In this document: positions 1 through 6,095 of the stretch, piece by piece | How the letters are laid out: every line of letters begins with the position of its first letter | Position numbering within the stretch: the first letter of the stretch is position 1 | DNA from: Gammaproteobacteria bacterium HGW-Gammaproteobacteria-14 | GTDB lineage: Bacteria > Pseudomonadota > Gammaproteobacteria > Pseudomonadales > Alcanivoracaceae | Assembly (NCBI GenBank): GCA_002840115.1 | Contig: PGZG01000088.1 | Span: forward strand, 1-7,474 | Length of the DNA stretch: 7,474 bases | Direction of reading: 5' to 3' | Position numbers and translations under genes: made by a program | Notes under the pieces: generated by a model | What the model was told of the DNA's origin: nothing | Database searches by the model: none | Seen by the model: the letters and a program-made list of their open reading frames with translations, nothing else

Positions 1-744
1 ATAAACCACGCTAGGCGCCTTATCTTCAACAAAGAAGATCATCACCATGGCGGGCACCAGATAATTCACCAGTGCCGGCAGTAACAGATCAAAGAACTCA
101 TAGAACTTGACCATCCCTGCCTGCCACACCATCAGCGTAGTGATATCGCCGAACGGACTAAAGGCACCACCGGCATTTGCGGCAATCACAATATTGACGC
201 AGCACAAATTGATAAAGCGACTGTCGCCCTCTGCCACTTTGGTTACCACAGCACACATAAGCAGCGCCGTGGTCAGGTTGTCAGCAATTGGCGAGATCAC
301 AAACGACAGCAGGCCGGTCAGCCAGAACAGGGAGCGATAACGGAACCCCCGACGCAACATCCAGGAACGCAAGGCATCAAAAACGCGACGTTCTTCCAGC
401 GCGTTGATGTAGGTCATCGCCACCAACAGGAACAACATCAGCTCGGCAAATTCCAGCAACGTATGGCGGAAGGCAGCCTCGGTGACTTCCGGCACACCTT
501 CGGCGACATAAACCGCGCCAATCAGCACCCAGATAATCCCGGCGGCTACCAGCACCGGCTTTGACTTGCGTAAATGCAGCTTTTCTTCGCCCATCACCAG
601 AATGTAGGCAATCACGAAAATCGTCAGAGCAATGCCGCCGACGGTGGTGTTGGTCAAGTCCAGTGGTCCCATGGCCGCGAACGCCTGGGAGGGAATCAAT
701 AACACAGCAAGAAAGGCAGCAAGCAACTGAAGCAGAGGGCGCAT
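1..744 (-). CDS. nhaD: NhaD-type Na+/H+ antiporter, N-terminal part (cut by window edge)
   Basis: The gene encodes an inner-membrane sodium/proton antiporter of the NhaD (ArsB/NhaT-like ion transporter) family, which expels Na+ in exchange for H+ and serves salt and alkaline pH tolerance. The 248 residues visible start MRPLLQLLAAFLAVLL and run off the left edge at Tyr248, so the C-terminal half is missing. Residues 1-24 look like a cleavable signal sequence ending SQAFA, as in other NhaD proteins. Hydrophobic helices follow. Two signature stretches are clear: ISPIADNLTTALL (about 150-162) and NAGGAFSPFGDITTL (about 190-204), which carry the polar Asp, Asn, Ser and Thr residues of the ion path. 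The ATG at 742-744 is chosen because it opens the signal sequence; its ribosome site is weak. It lies 162 bases downstream of the CBS gene on the same strand. The family call is secure; ion specificity is inferred. Confidence 0.93.
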   Translation of the reverse strand, partial: MRPLLQLLAAFLAVLLIPSQAFAAMGPLDLTNTTVGGIALTIFVIAYILVMGEEKLHLRKSKPVLVAAGIIWVLIGAVYVAEGVPEVTEAAFRHTLLEFAELMLFLLVAMTYINALEERRVFDALRSWMLRRGFRYRSLFWLTGLLSFVISPIADNLTTALLMCAVVTKVAEGDSRFINLCCVNIVIAANAGGAFSPFGDITTLMVWQAGMVKFYEFFDLLLPALVNYLVPAMVMIFFVEDKAPSVVY

Positions 745-872
745 GGCAGGATCATCCGCAAGGTGGCCGGGGAGGATATGGCGGCGGATATTAGCAGGTT
801 AGCGCGAACAATGATGGAGCCGATGGCAGTATTTATTGACCCGGGTCAGGCGGATTTTACGATTGCCCTGGC

Positions 873-899
873 GACAGTCAGTAAACTGACCTCCCTGTC
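873..899. repeat. Palindrome between the CBS gene and nhaD
   Basis: GTCAGT and ACTGAC (877-882 and 885-890) are perfect inverted arms two bases apart. A second pair, GACAG (873-877) and CTGTC (895-899), brackets them. The site lies just after the CBS gene stop and 133 bases before the nhaD start. The two-base loop is too tight for a good hairpin and no T-run follows on either strand, so a protein-binding site is more likely than an intrinsic terminator. No matching regulator was recognised, and chance remains possible. The rest of the 745-906 gap holds no gene and no convincing sigma70 promoter that I can see. Confidence 0.3.
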
Positions 900-906
900 A
901 TTGCCA

Positions 907-1311
907 TTATGCAACATCACCCCCTCCGGAAGGCGCAAACGGCTTGCGCAGGTGTTCCGCAAACAGGCGGCAGACATCGGTCCAGGTAAAGATACCGGCA
1001 AGCCGTTGTTGGTGGGTAATCAGCACCAACGGGTGATGCCCTTTCGCCATAACCTGAAGCACCTCATCAATACGCATCGTAGCATTCAGTATCGGCACCA
1101 TTCGCGCGAACCCGGCCACGACCTCATGGCTGCCTAACGGCAATGTGGCGAGATCGGCCACCCCCAACAACTCTTGATCAATGCCGGTTATTGGTACGTG
1201 GTGAATTTGATGCTCCTGCATAAAGCGTCTGGCCTCAGATACCGGAGTATCGGCATCGAGATGCCAAGGGAAAGCGGTCATCCAGGCACTGATCCGTGGT
1301 ATTCGTCTCAT
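907..1311 (-). CDS. Tandem CBS-domain protein (134 aa)
   Basis: This is a stand-alone cytosolic protein made of a CBS pair, the module that binds adenine nucleotides or related ligands and usually acts as an energy or ligand sensor. CBS1 spans about residues 11-57 (Met11, Asp21-Thr22-Pro23, HHVPI, GVADL) and CBS2 about residues 71-121 (ATMRIDEVLQVM, HHPLVLI, GIFTWTDV). CBS2 carries a T-x-x-D stretch (Thr109-Asp112) like the phosphate/ribose-contacting motif of nucleotide-binding CBS domains; CBS1 lacks it. No transmembrane segment or enzymatic domain is present. A longer frame begins at 1350, but the ATG at 1309-1311 is chosen because AAAGGAGGT stands just before it, and the extra 13 residues are low-complexity and outside the domain. 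The ligand and partner are unknown. Its position before nhaD suggests, but does not prove, a regulatory link to ion transport. Confidence 0.88.
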   Translation of the reverse strand: MRRIPRISAWMTAFPWHLDADTPVSEARRFMQEHQIHHVPITGIDQELLGVADLATLPLGSHEVVAGFARMVPILNATMRIDEVLQVMAKGHHPLVLITHQQRLAGIFTWTDVCRLFAEHLRKPFAPSGGGDVA

Positions 1312-1315
1312 CCTG

Positions 1316-1324
1316 ACCTCCTTT
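1316..1324 (-). promoter_or_regulatory. Strong Shine-Dalgarno site that sets the CBS-protein start
   Basis: On the minus strand the sequence reads AAAGGAGGT and then four bases before the ATG at 1309-1311, a near-perfect anti-16S match at good spacing. The upstream ATG at 1350 has no comparable site. This decides the start in favour of the 134-residue protein. Confidence 0.8.
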
Positions 1325-1381
1325 GTGCTCCCGCCACCCGATACAACCATGGGAGCTTACTGAGCAGTCTAACCCTTTGTT

Positions 1382-1390
1382 TGCTATGAT
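1382..1390 (+). promoter_or_regulatory. Extended -10 promoter for the small exported protein and GNAT genes
   Basis: TGCTATGAT fits an extended -10 element (TGn followed by TATGAT, five of six bases of TATAAT). The hexamer 17 bases upstream (GAGCAG, 1362-1367) is a poor -35, which is typical where the extended -10 carries the promoter. Transcription would begin near 1397, leaving a leader of about 23 bases before the ATG at 1420, with a GGAAG ribosome site inside it. No experimental start is known to me. Confidence 0.55.
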
Positions 1391-1419
1391 GACTGCCCGA
1401 TTATCGGAAGCCGCCGACC

Positions 1420-1674
1420 ATGTCCGCTGCCATTCGCTCCCTGATGCTACTGACGCTGCTTTATCCGGTATTAGCCGCTGCCGACAAGGATATGGAGCTA
1501 TTGCGCGACGAGCTGCAAAACGCCATGAAACGGCAACAGCAGGAACTGAGCGTACGGGCCGATGACCTTAGCGCACAAATCCTCACCGCCGAAGAACTGC
1601 TTGAATTACAGCAACGCTATATCGAACAACTGGAGACGCACATCCGTGCCCTGCAAAAACCACAGGACGACTGA
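1420..1674 (+). CDS. Small secreted helical protein of unknown function (84 aa)
   Basis: I do not recognise this protein's family. Residues 1-20 form a signal peptide: Arg6, a hydrophobic core LMLLTLLYPVL, then an AAA region where signal peptidase I could cut before Asp22. There is no lipobox cysteine, so the mature form of about 63 residues should be periplasmic and soluble. It is almost entirely charged or Gln-rich helix (DMELLRDELQ, MKRQQQELSV, ELLELQQRYIEQLETHIRAL) with a Leu spacing that suggests a coiled coil and perhaps oligomers. The ATG is preceded by GGAAG nine bases upstream and by the promoter at 1382-1390. The acetyltransferase gene starts only nine bases after its stop, so the two are probably co-transcribed. 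Signal peptide, length and placement make it a believable gene; the function is unknown. Confidence 0.75.
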   Translation: MSAAIRSLMLLTLLYPVLAAADKDMELLRDELQNAMKRQQQELSVRADDLSAQILTAEELLELQQRYIEQLETHIRALQKPQDD

Positions 1675-1683
1675 GACCGCACT

Positions 1684-2331
1684 ATGCTGAAGCATGTCAT
1701 GCGTCTGTTTGGCAAACCCCGAGGGGAAGATCGCTCAGCGATGCTTACCCCTGTTCAGAATGCGCCTGCTCAGAACGCGCCTGTTGCTGATGTGCCAGTA
1801 TTAGAAAACCCGTCGTTTGATGCCGTACCTGTGGACACGGCTATAACAGACGACTTCGTCATGCCTTTTGAAATACGGCCTTTGCTCGCCAGCGACAGCG
1901 AATCTTTGCGAGCTGTGTTTCGCCAATCCATTTTGATCAATGCAGCGGATCACTATCCTGCCGATGCCTTGGCGGCCTGGAGCGCCAGCGCCGATGCTGC
2001 CAACTTTATCGACGACCTGCAGCAGGGCGTGACCATTGTTGCCGCATTACATGGCCAGCCGGTGGGCTTCGCGCAACTGTCACCCAGCGATCATATTGAA
2101 AAGCTATTTATTGCACCGGAAGGTAACGGACTCGGCATCGCCACATTGCTATGCCAACATTTGGAGGATGAAGCGCGCATGGCGGGAGCCAAGATTCTGC
2201 GTACGGAAAGCAGCCTGCCCGCCCGACGCTTTTTTGAAGGCATGGGATTTACTGTTGTCGAAGAAGAAACTGCCTATCGGCAAGACATTCCGCTACAGCG
2301 TTTCAGAATGGAAAAGATTCTGGTGCGCTGA
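1684..2331 (+). CDS. GNAT-family N-acetyltransferase with N-terminal extension (215 aa)
   Basis: The gene encodes a predicted acetyl-CoA-dependent N-acetyltransferase, probably cytosolic; the acceptor is unknown. The GNAT domain spans about 61-213. It begins FEIRPLLASDSESLRAVFRQ, has a central strand GFAQLSPSDHIEKLFI, the acetyl-CoA loop EGNGLGIATLL (146-156) and ends ARRFFEGMGFTVVEEE and FRMEK, a pattern like the YafP-like GNAT subgroup. The pyrophosphate loop has Glu146 where the family consensus [RQ]xxGx[GA] wants Gln or Arg; the glycines are intact. Residues 1-60 are a Pro/Ala/Val-rich extension not needed for the fold, holding a short repeat at 24-38. The ATG at 1684 has only a weak ribosome site (GAGA) and may rely on coupling to the gene ending nine bases upstream. 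A start at Met20 or Met60 cannot be excluded. The gene ends in a hairpin shared with dctM. Confidence 0.87.
   Translation: MLKHVMRLFGKPRGEDRSAMLTPVQNAPAQNAPVADVPVLENPSFDAVPVDTAITDDFVMPFEIRPLLASDSESLRAVFRQSILINAADHYPADALAAWSASADAANFIDDLQQGVTIVAALHGQPVGFAQLSPSDHIEKLFIAPEGNGLGIATLLCQHLEDEARMAGAKILRTESSLPARRFFEGMGFTVVEEETAYRQDIPLQRFRMEKILVR
1753..1797 (+). repeat. 15-bp tandem repeat inside the acetyltransferase gene
   Basis: Two nearly identical 15-base units (1753-1767 and 1768-1782, both containing CAGAA and GCGCCT) are followed by a degenerate third unit (1783-1797). They are in frame and encode VQNAP, AQNAP and VADVP, so a change in copy number would lengthen or shorten the linker by five residues without shifting the frame. 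The repeat lies wholly in the N-terminal extension, outside the catalytic domain. Confidence 0.65.
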
Positions 2332-2343
2332 TTAGCGCACCAG
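2320..2343 (-). terminator. Hairpin spanning the facing stop codons of the GNAT and dctM genes
   Basis: Ten-base perfect arms CTGGTGCGCT (2320-2329) and AGCGCACCAG (2334-2343) enclose a four-base loop GATT. Both stop codons (TGA 2329-2331 and, on the minus strand, TAA 2334-2332) sit in or next to the loop. On the minus strand the stem is followed by AATCTTTTCC, a moderate U-tract, so it fits an intrinsic terminator for the transport operon. On the plus strand the following bases (GAACAGACTC) lack a T-run, so termination of the acetyltransferase transcript would be weaker or would rely on the stem as a 3' end block. Confidence 0.7.
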
Positions 2344-3621
2344 GAACAGACTCAACTGCGGCACATAGGTAATCAGCGCCAGCACCGCCAACAGCACTAA
2401 CATAAACGGAATGGTCGCGCTAAACAGTTCGGTAATCGGCTTACGGAACCGGTAACTGGCGATAAACAGATTCATCCCCACCGGCGGCGTGATGTAGCCA
2501 ATCTGCATATTAGCCACAAAAATAATGCCCAGATGCACCGGGTCAATACCGTACCCCAAAGCCACCGGCAGAATCAGCGGCACCATAATCACCAGGGCCG
2601 CAAAAATATCGAGAATGGCGCCTAACACCAATAGCACCAGATTCAGCAACAACAGGAATGCCAACTTGCTTTCCACATGCAGCTGAATAAAGGCAAATAA
2701 GGTTTCCGGCACTCCAGCAAACACCAGATAATCCGAGAACGCCAACGCCACACCCAGAATCAGCAGGATTCCGCCCACCATGACCATGGACTCACGCATA
2801 ATGCCGGGCAGTTTACGCAGAGGGATATCACGATATAGAAACACTTCAGCGATCAACACATAAAGGGCCGTCACCGCCGCAGCTTCACTAATCACCAGAA
2901 CGCCGGAGAAAATCCCGCCCAATACCACAAACGGCAAAGGCACTTCCCAGCGAGCCTGCCACAGCGCCGTTCTTAATTCCTGCCAGGAAAATTTCTGCTT
3001 CGGCACCGGATGGCTGCGCATTGCCCACAAACACCAGAGATACAGAGCCACCACCATCAAGAGTGCGGGCACCAACCCGGCGAGATACAAGTGGACAATC
3101 TCCACCGACGGCATATCCAGTTGCTGGGACATTTGCTGGGCAATAATGCCGTATACCAACAAAGGCACCGACGGCACCAGCAACAGACCCAGACTTCCCG
3201 ACGAAGTAACCAGACCAAGGTTAAACCGCTCCTGATACCCGGCTTTCGCGAGAGCAGGCAACAGCAGCGCCCCCAAAGCCACAATAGTCACACCACTACC
3301 GCCGGTCAGCGCAGTAAAGAAGGCGCAGGCCACCAGTGCCACCAGTGCCATACCGCCGGGCAGCCAGCCAAAAGCGGCCTGACTCAAACGCATCATCCTG
3401 TCAGCAGTTTTTGATTCACTCAGTAAAAAGCCAGCAAAGGTAAACAACGGCAGTGCCATCAGCACCACCGAATCGGACAACTGGTAAATAGTAATATGCA
3501 GCACCGCCAAAGGGGTATCGGTGCTCAAAAAGCCGATAGCCGCAGCCCCAAGAATAATAGCGAACAGGGGCGCGCCCAGCAGGGCTAGCAGGAGAAGCGC
3601 TATCACTGCCAGCCAGATCAT
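2332..3621 (-). CDS. dctM: TRAP transporter large permease subunit, DctM type (429 aa)
   Basis: This is the ion-coupled transport subunit of a tripartite ATP-independent periplasmic transporter, in the inner membrane. Its 429 residues match the usual DctM length, with about a dozen hydrophobic segments. Family signatures are GGSGVTIVALG (107-117), the re-entrant-type stretch SGSLGLLLVPSVPLLVYG (141-158), ISEAAAVTALY (244-254, where typical members read TPTEAAAV), LDIFAALVIMVPLILP (337-352) and GYITPPVGMNLF (375-386). The two proline-containing hairpin motifs mark the pseudo-symmetric halves expected in this elevator-type fold. AGGA lies nine bases before the ATG at 3619-3621, and the ATG overlaps the dctQ stop by four bases (ATGA), so translation is probably coupled. 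Na+ coupling is inferred from the family. Its last three codons form one arm of the terminator hairpin. Confidence 0.96.
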   Translation of the reverse strand: MIWLAVIALLLLALLGAPLFAIILGAAAIGFLSTDTPLAVLHITIYQLSDSVVLMALPLFTFAGFLLSESKTADRMMRLSQAAFGWLPGGMALVALVACAFFTALTGGSGVTIVALGALLLPALAKAGYQERFNLGLVTSSGSLGLLLVPSVPLLVYGIIAQQMSQQLDMPSVEIVHLYLAGLVPALLMVVALYLWCLWAMRSHPVPKQKFSWQELRTALWQARWEVPLPFVVLGGIFSGVLVISEAAAVTALYVLIAEVFLYRDIPLRKLPGIMRESMVMVGGILLILGVALAFSDYLVFAGVPETLFAFIQLHVESKLAFLLLLNLVLLVLGAILDIFAALVIMVPLILPVALGYGIDPVHLGIIFVANMQIGYITPPVGMNLFIASYRFRKPITELFSATIPFMLVLLAVLALITYVPQLSLFLVR

Positions 3622-4112
3622 GCGCGGGGTTCCTGCATAGGAGGGCGTAGATGCAACAAATCAAGGAAAAACATAATCAGGTAGCGCAGCGAAATCACGG
3701 TAAAACCCAGCGGAATAATTAATTGCAAGGTCCAAGCCGGAACGCCGGAAAAGGCATTGCCACCGAACTCCACCTCTGACACCACAAAGTGAGCGCTATA
3801 CCAGGCCACCACAGCACAGATTACACAGGTAAAAATATCAAGCACCATAGCCACCCAGCGACGGGCGGCGGCGCTAATATAGTTATGCAGTAAATCAATA
3901 CGGATATGCTCGTCACGACGAGAGGCGATCATCGCCCCCAACATACCGATCCAGAGCACCGCATTTTGCAATAGTGGCTCAATCCACACCAAGCTACTGC
4001 CGAACACATTACGCAATACAATCTGATAAATCGCCAGACTCACCATAGCCAACAGAATGAGCACAATAAGCCCATCCTCGAAATGGATAAACCAGCGATA
4101 GACGCGGCGCAT
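3618..4112 (-). CDS. dctQ: TRAP transporter small permease subunit, DctQ type (164 aa)
   Basis: This is the small inner-membrane subunit that pairs with DctM and forms the scaffold around it. Four hydrophobic segments are visible at about 14-34, 45-63, 86-110 and 127-151. The family hallmark is WIEPLLQNAVLWIGMLGA followed by the basic patch SRRDEHIRIDLL (64-75), which corresponds to the usual R-x-x-x-H-I-x-[VI]-D segment. Length is normal. The ATG (4110-4112) shares one base with the TAA stop of the binding-protein gene (TAATG), and its own stop overlaps the dctM start, so the three genes are almost certainly translated from one message. Q and M are separate proteins here, unlike TRAP systems in which they are fused. 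The substrate cannot be read from this subunit. Confidence 0.93.
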   Translation of the reverse strand: MRRVYRWFIHFEDGLIVLILLAMVSLAIYQIVLRNVFGSSLVWIEPLLQNAVLWIGMLGAMIASRRDEHIRIDLLHNYISAAARRWVAMVLDIFTCVICAVVAWYSAHFVVSEVEFGGNAFSGVPAWTLQLIIPLGFTVISLRYLIMFFLDLLHLRPPMQEPRA

Positions 4113-5104
4113 TAGCCACCGCTTCCGTTACGAAACTCCGTAAGCAACGCTTGCAGACGCTCAAGCATAGGCTCACTGATTTCACCATCTGCCACCAACT
4201 GATCCGTGGCCTTATCTGCGTAGCTGCGCCACTCCGCCAGCTGTTCCTCCGTTGGCGCCACCAGATTCAAGCCCTGTTGCTGAATAGCCTGGTAGGCGCT
4301 GAGATTTTCAAGACGGCTTTCACGATCAAGTTTCGCGAACGATTCACTTAACACCCGTTCAACAATTTTCTGATCCGCCTCGGCAATGGCGGAAAAATAA
4401 CGATCGCTGATGGCCAACATGCCATAGGTATACAGCAGCGGTACATCCGACATGTGTTTTACACGGCTGTGCCACTGCAGGGTCAACGCCGCCACCGGCG
4501 GTGCGGCAAAGGCATCAATGGCACCGGTTTGCAGGGACGTCAGCACGGTGCCGATACTGAGCAGTATAGGTGACACACCAAACACTCTGGCCGCTTTTGC
4601 TGAGCCTGTATCATTGGCTGGCAGCCACAGCTTTTGCTCGCGCAGCGCCTCCACCGTGTCCACCGGTTTCTGGCTCATGATGTAAGCAAAGCCACCATCC
4701 ACCGGGCCAAAAACAACCCAACCGTTATCACGAAAGCCCTGACGAATTAGCGGATCAAGCTCCGTGCGAACATGATCTACCTCCTCATAGGAACGAAACG
4801 CAATCGGCATATTGAGAATCTGGCTGTCACGGTAGTGGCGACTAAAGGCTCCGCCCTGTGCTAACGCACCATGCAGCTGGCCAATACTGATTTTCCGTTG
4901 TACGGTGCGATCATCACCCATCACACCGCCTGGGAAAATGCGCAGCTTTACCCGACCGTCAGTTTGCTTTTCGATATCGTCACTGGCGGCTCGCAGGGCC
5001 GTGACCACGGTAGTGCCTTCCGGGTACAGCGTCGAAATACGCAGCGTGGTTGCCTGAGCCAACAGGGGCATAGCAAGAGCACATAGAACCAGTAGTCGTA
5101 ACAT
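4112..5104 (-). CDS. dctP: TRAP transporter substrate-binding protein, DctP family (330 aa)
   Basis: This periplasmic protein captures the solute and delivers it to the DctQM permease. Residues 1-18 are a Sec signal peptide (hydrophobic core, then AQA before Thr19). The mature part shows the DctP pattern: LRISTLYPEGT (21-31), LRIFPGGVMGDDR (54-66), a linker leading to VEALREQKLWLP (151-162), GVSPILLSIGTVLTSLQTGAID (176-197) and YGMLAISDRYFSAI (227-240). Typical members have K-[IVL]-R-[VL]-P, whose Arg binds the ligand carboxylate; here the matching position is Trp160 (KLWLP), so the ligand is probably not held by a standard carboxylate-Arg pair. The ATG is eight bases after AAAGGA. It begins 44 bases after the TatT lipoprotein gene, placing it in the TPAT subgroup with that partner. 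The substrate is unknown. Confidence 0.94.
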   Translation of the reverse strand: MLRLLVLCALAMPLLAQATTLRISTLYPEGTTVVTALRAASDDIEKQTDGRVKLRIFPGGVMGDDRTVQRKISIGQLHGALAQGGAFSRHYRDSQILNMPIAFRSYEEVDHVRTELDPLIRQGFRDNGWVVFGPVDGGFAYIMSQKPVDTVEALREQKLWLPANDTGSAKAARVFGVSPILLSIGTVLTSLQTGAIDAFAAPPVAALTLQWHSRVKHMSDVPLLYTYGMLAISDRYFSAIAEADQKIVERVLSESFAKLDRESRLENLSAYQAIQQQGLNLVAPTEEQLAEWRSYADKATDQLVADGEISEPMLERLQALLTEFRNGSGG

Positions 5105-5148
5105 GAAACGCGTCCTTTCCGGGCTTATAGGGTGAATGATATGCCAGA

Positions 5149-6024
5149 CTACTCGAAGTAATCCGCAGAACCGTTCCGTAATACGCGGGCATCGCGCTGG
5201 GCAACCGTATTTTGCAAAGTTAAGCCGTGTTCAATCGGGTTCGCCGCCAACACCTCATCAAGCAGCGAATCATGCAATGCCTGATCAAATACCAGACGGG
5301 CATAGCGCTCCGCAAATAAAGTCTGGGCCATCAAATTACGACCATTCGACAGCTCAACAGCGCGCTCAAAATGCTGACGTGCAACTTCCGGCTTGCCACC
5401 CAGCGACTCCGGCAAAATGCTATTCAGCACTCCCAGATACATATGTGCCTGACCGTGCTCATAGCCTTCATCCAGAGCGACTACACGTTGCATCAAGGCA
5501 TCGACTCGGCCGAGGTCCGCCACCGCGTTCCAGTCGCTGCTGTTGAGCTGAATGTAACCCGCCCAGGTTGTACCAAGGGTGAAGAGTACCGGAACCTGTT
5601 TACGCTTCTGGCGAGCCAGTAACTCCTCGAAGTCCACCATCGGCATGCGGCGAATATCACAGAGCTTGCGATCGCTGGCGCAGGCGGCTCGCAGGGCATA
5701 ATCCAACGCCCGCGAGGACAATTGACTGGCCCGTTGAGGATCATCCACAAACAACCCCGCATAGGCGGAGTACAGGCTGGCGCCGCTTTGCAGTAAGGAT
5801 TCGCTGTCCGGCCAGTTTTCAATCAAGCCGTCAATGGTTAGCAGGTAGGTGGGCATGCCCTCCCCTACCAGAGTGATATCCGTATGATTGAGCACACCGT
5901 AGGGCAGGTTATCGCCGATCCGGCTAACGGCACAGCCCTGCAAGCCCAGCAGTAACACAGCTAACCCGGCAACACGCAGTGAAAACAGCACGTTCACGCT
6001 CTTTTGTTGTGATAACAGAAACAT
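5149..6024 (-). CDS. tatT: TRAP transporter TatT-component family lipoprotein (291 aa)
   Basis: The protein is a predicted lipoprotein of the TRAP T-component (TatT) family, TPR-like helical proteins first described as Tp0956 of Treponema pallidum, thought to dock the substrate-binding protein. From the chosen start, a hydrophobic core (18-28) leads to the lipobox LQGC, with lipidated Cys31 followed by Ala-Val, consistent with outer-membrane sorting. Family stretches include SAYAGLFVDDPQRASQLSSRAL (86-107), WAGYIQLN (154-161), MYLGVLNSILPESLGG (195-210) and HFERAVELSNGRNLMAQTLFAERYA (218-242). Cys115 and Cys122 could form a disulfide. The frame is open to 6147, but the ATG at 6022-6024 is preferred: it gives a normal signal peptide, has GAGG ten bases upstream, and lies just after a good promoter that longer versions would precede. 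The dctP gene follows after 44 bases. Confidence 0.9.
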   Translation of the reverse strand: MFLLSQQKSVNVLFSLRVAGLAVLLLGLQGCAVSRIGDNLPYGVLNHTDITLVGEGMPTYLLTIDGLIENWPDSESLLQSGASLYSAYAGLFVDDPQRASQLSSRALDYALRAACASDRKLCDIRRMPMVDFEELLARQKRKQVPVLFTLGTTWAGYIQLNSSDWNAVADLGRVDALMQRVVALDEGYEHGQAHMYLGVLNSILPESLGGKPEVARQHFERAVELSNGRNLMAQTLFAERYARLVFDQALHDSLLDEVLAANPIEHGLTLQNTVAQRDARVLRNGSADYFE

Positions 6025-6051
6025 CTGCCGAAGACCTCGCAGAGACGGGCC

Positions 6052-6080
6052 TTTATAACAGGGGGCAGGAAGCAACTCAA
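6052..6080 (-). promoter_or_regulatory. Sigma70-type promoter of the tatT-dctPQM operon
   Basis: On the minus strand TTGAGT (6075-6080, four of six bases of TTGACA) is followed after exactly 17 bases by TATAAA (6052-6057), with an upstream TGT making an extended -10. Transcription should start near 6045, about 20 bases before the tatT ATG. It lies in the gap after glpG, so the transport operon can be expressed apart from the protease genes upstream. Confidence 0.68.
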
Positions 6081-6095
6081 ACCGGAGACAGGGTC

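Noticed and set aside
877..890. GTCAGTAAACTGAC as an intrinsic terminator of the CBS gene
   Set aside because: The loop would be two bases and neither side has a U-tract.
763..1137. 124-codon plus-strand open frame
   Set aside because: It is antisense to most of the CBS gene, has no recognisable domain, and the CBS frame has clear motifs and a strong ribosome site.
1312..1350. Longer N-terminus for the CBS protein starting at 1350
   Set aside because: The extra 13 residues (Gly/Ser-rich) lie outside the CBS fold, and the AAAGGAGGT site stands directly before the ATG at 1311.
3010..3414. 134-codon plus-strand open frame rich in Gln and His
   Set aside because: It is antisense to dctM; the composition is what antisense of hydrophobic codons gives, and there is no ribosome site or family pattern.
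5105..5148. A second promoter before dctP (CTATAA in the gap)
   Set aside because: No -35 element at proper spacing; the hexamer alone is common by chance.
5136..5546. 136-codon plus-strand open frame
   Set aside because: It is antisense to the tatT gene, with low-complexity Pro/Ser/His/Arg composition and no motif.
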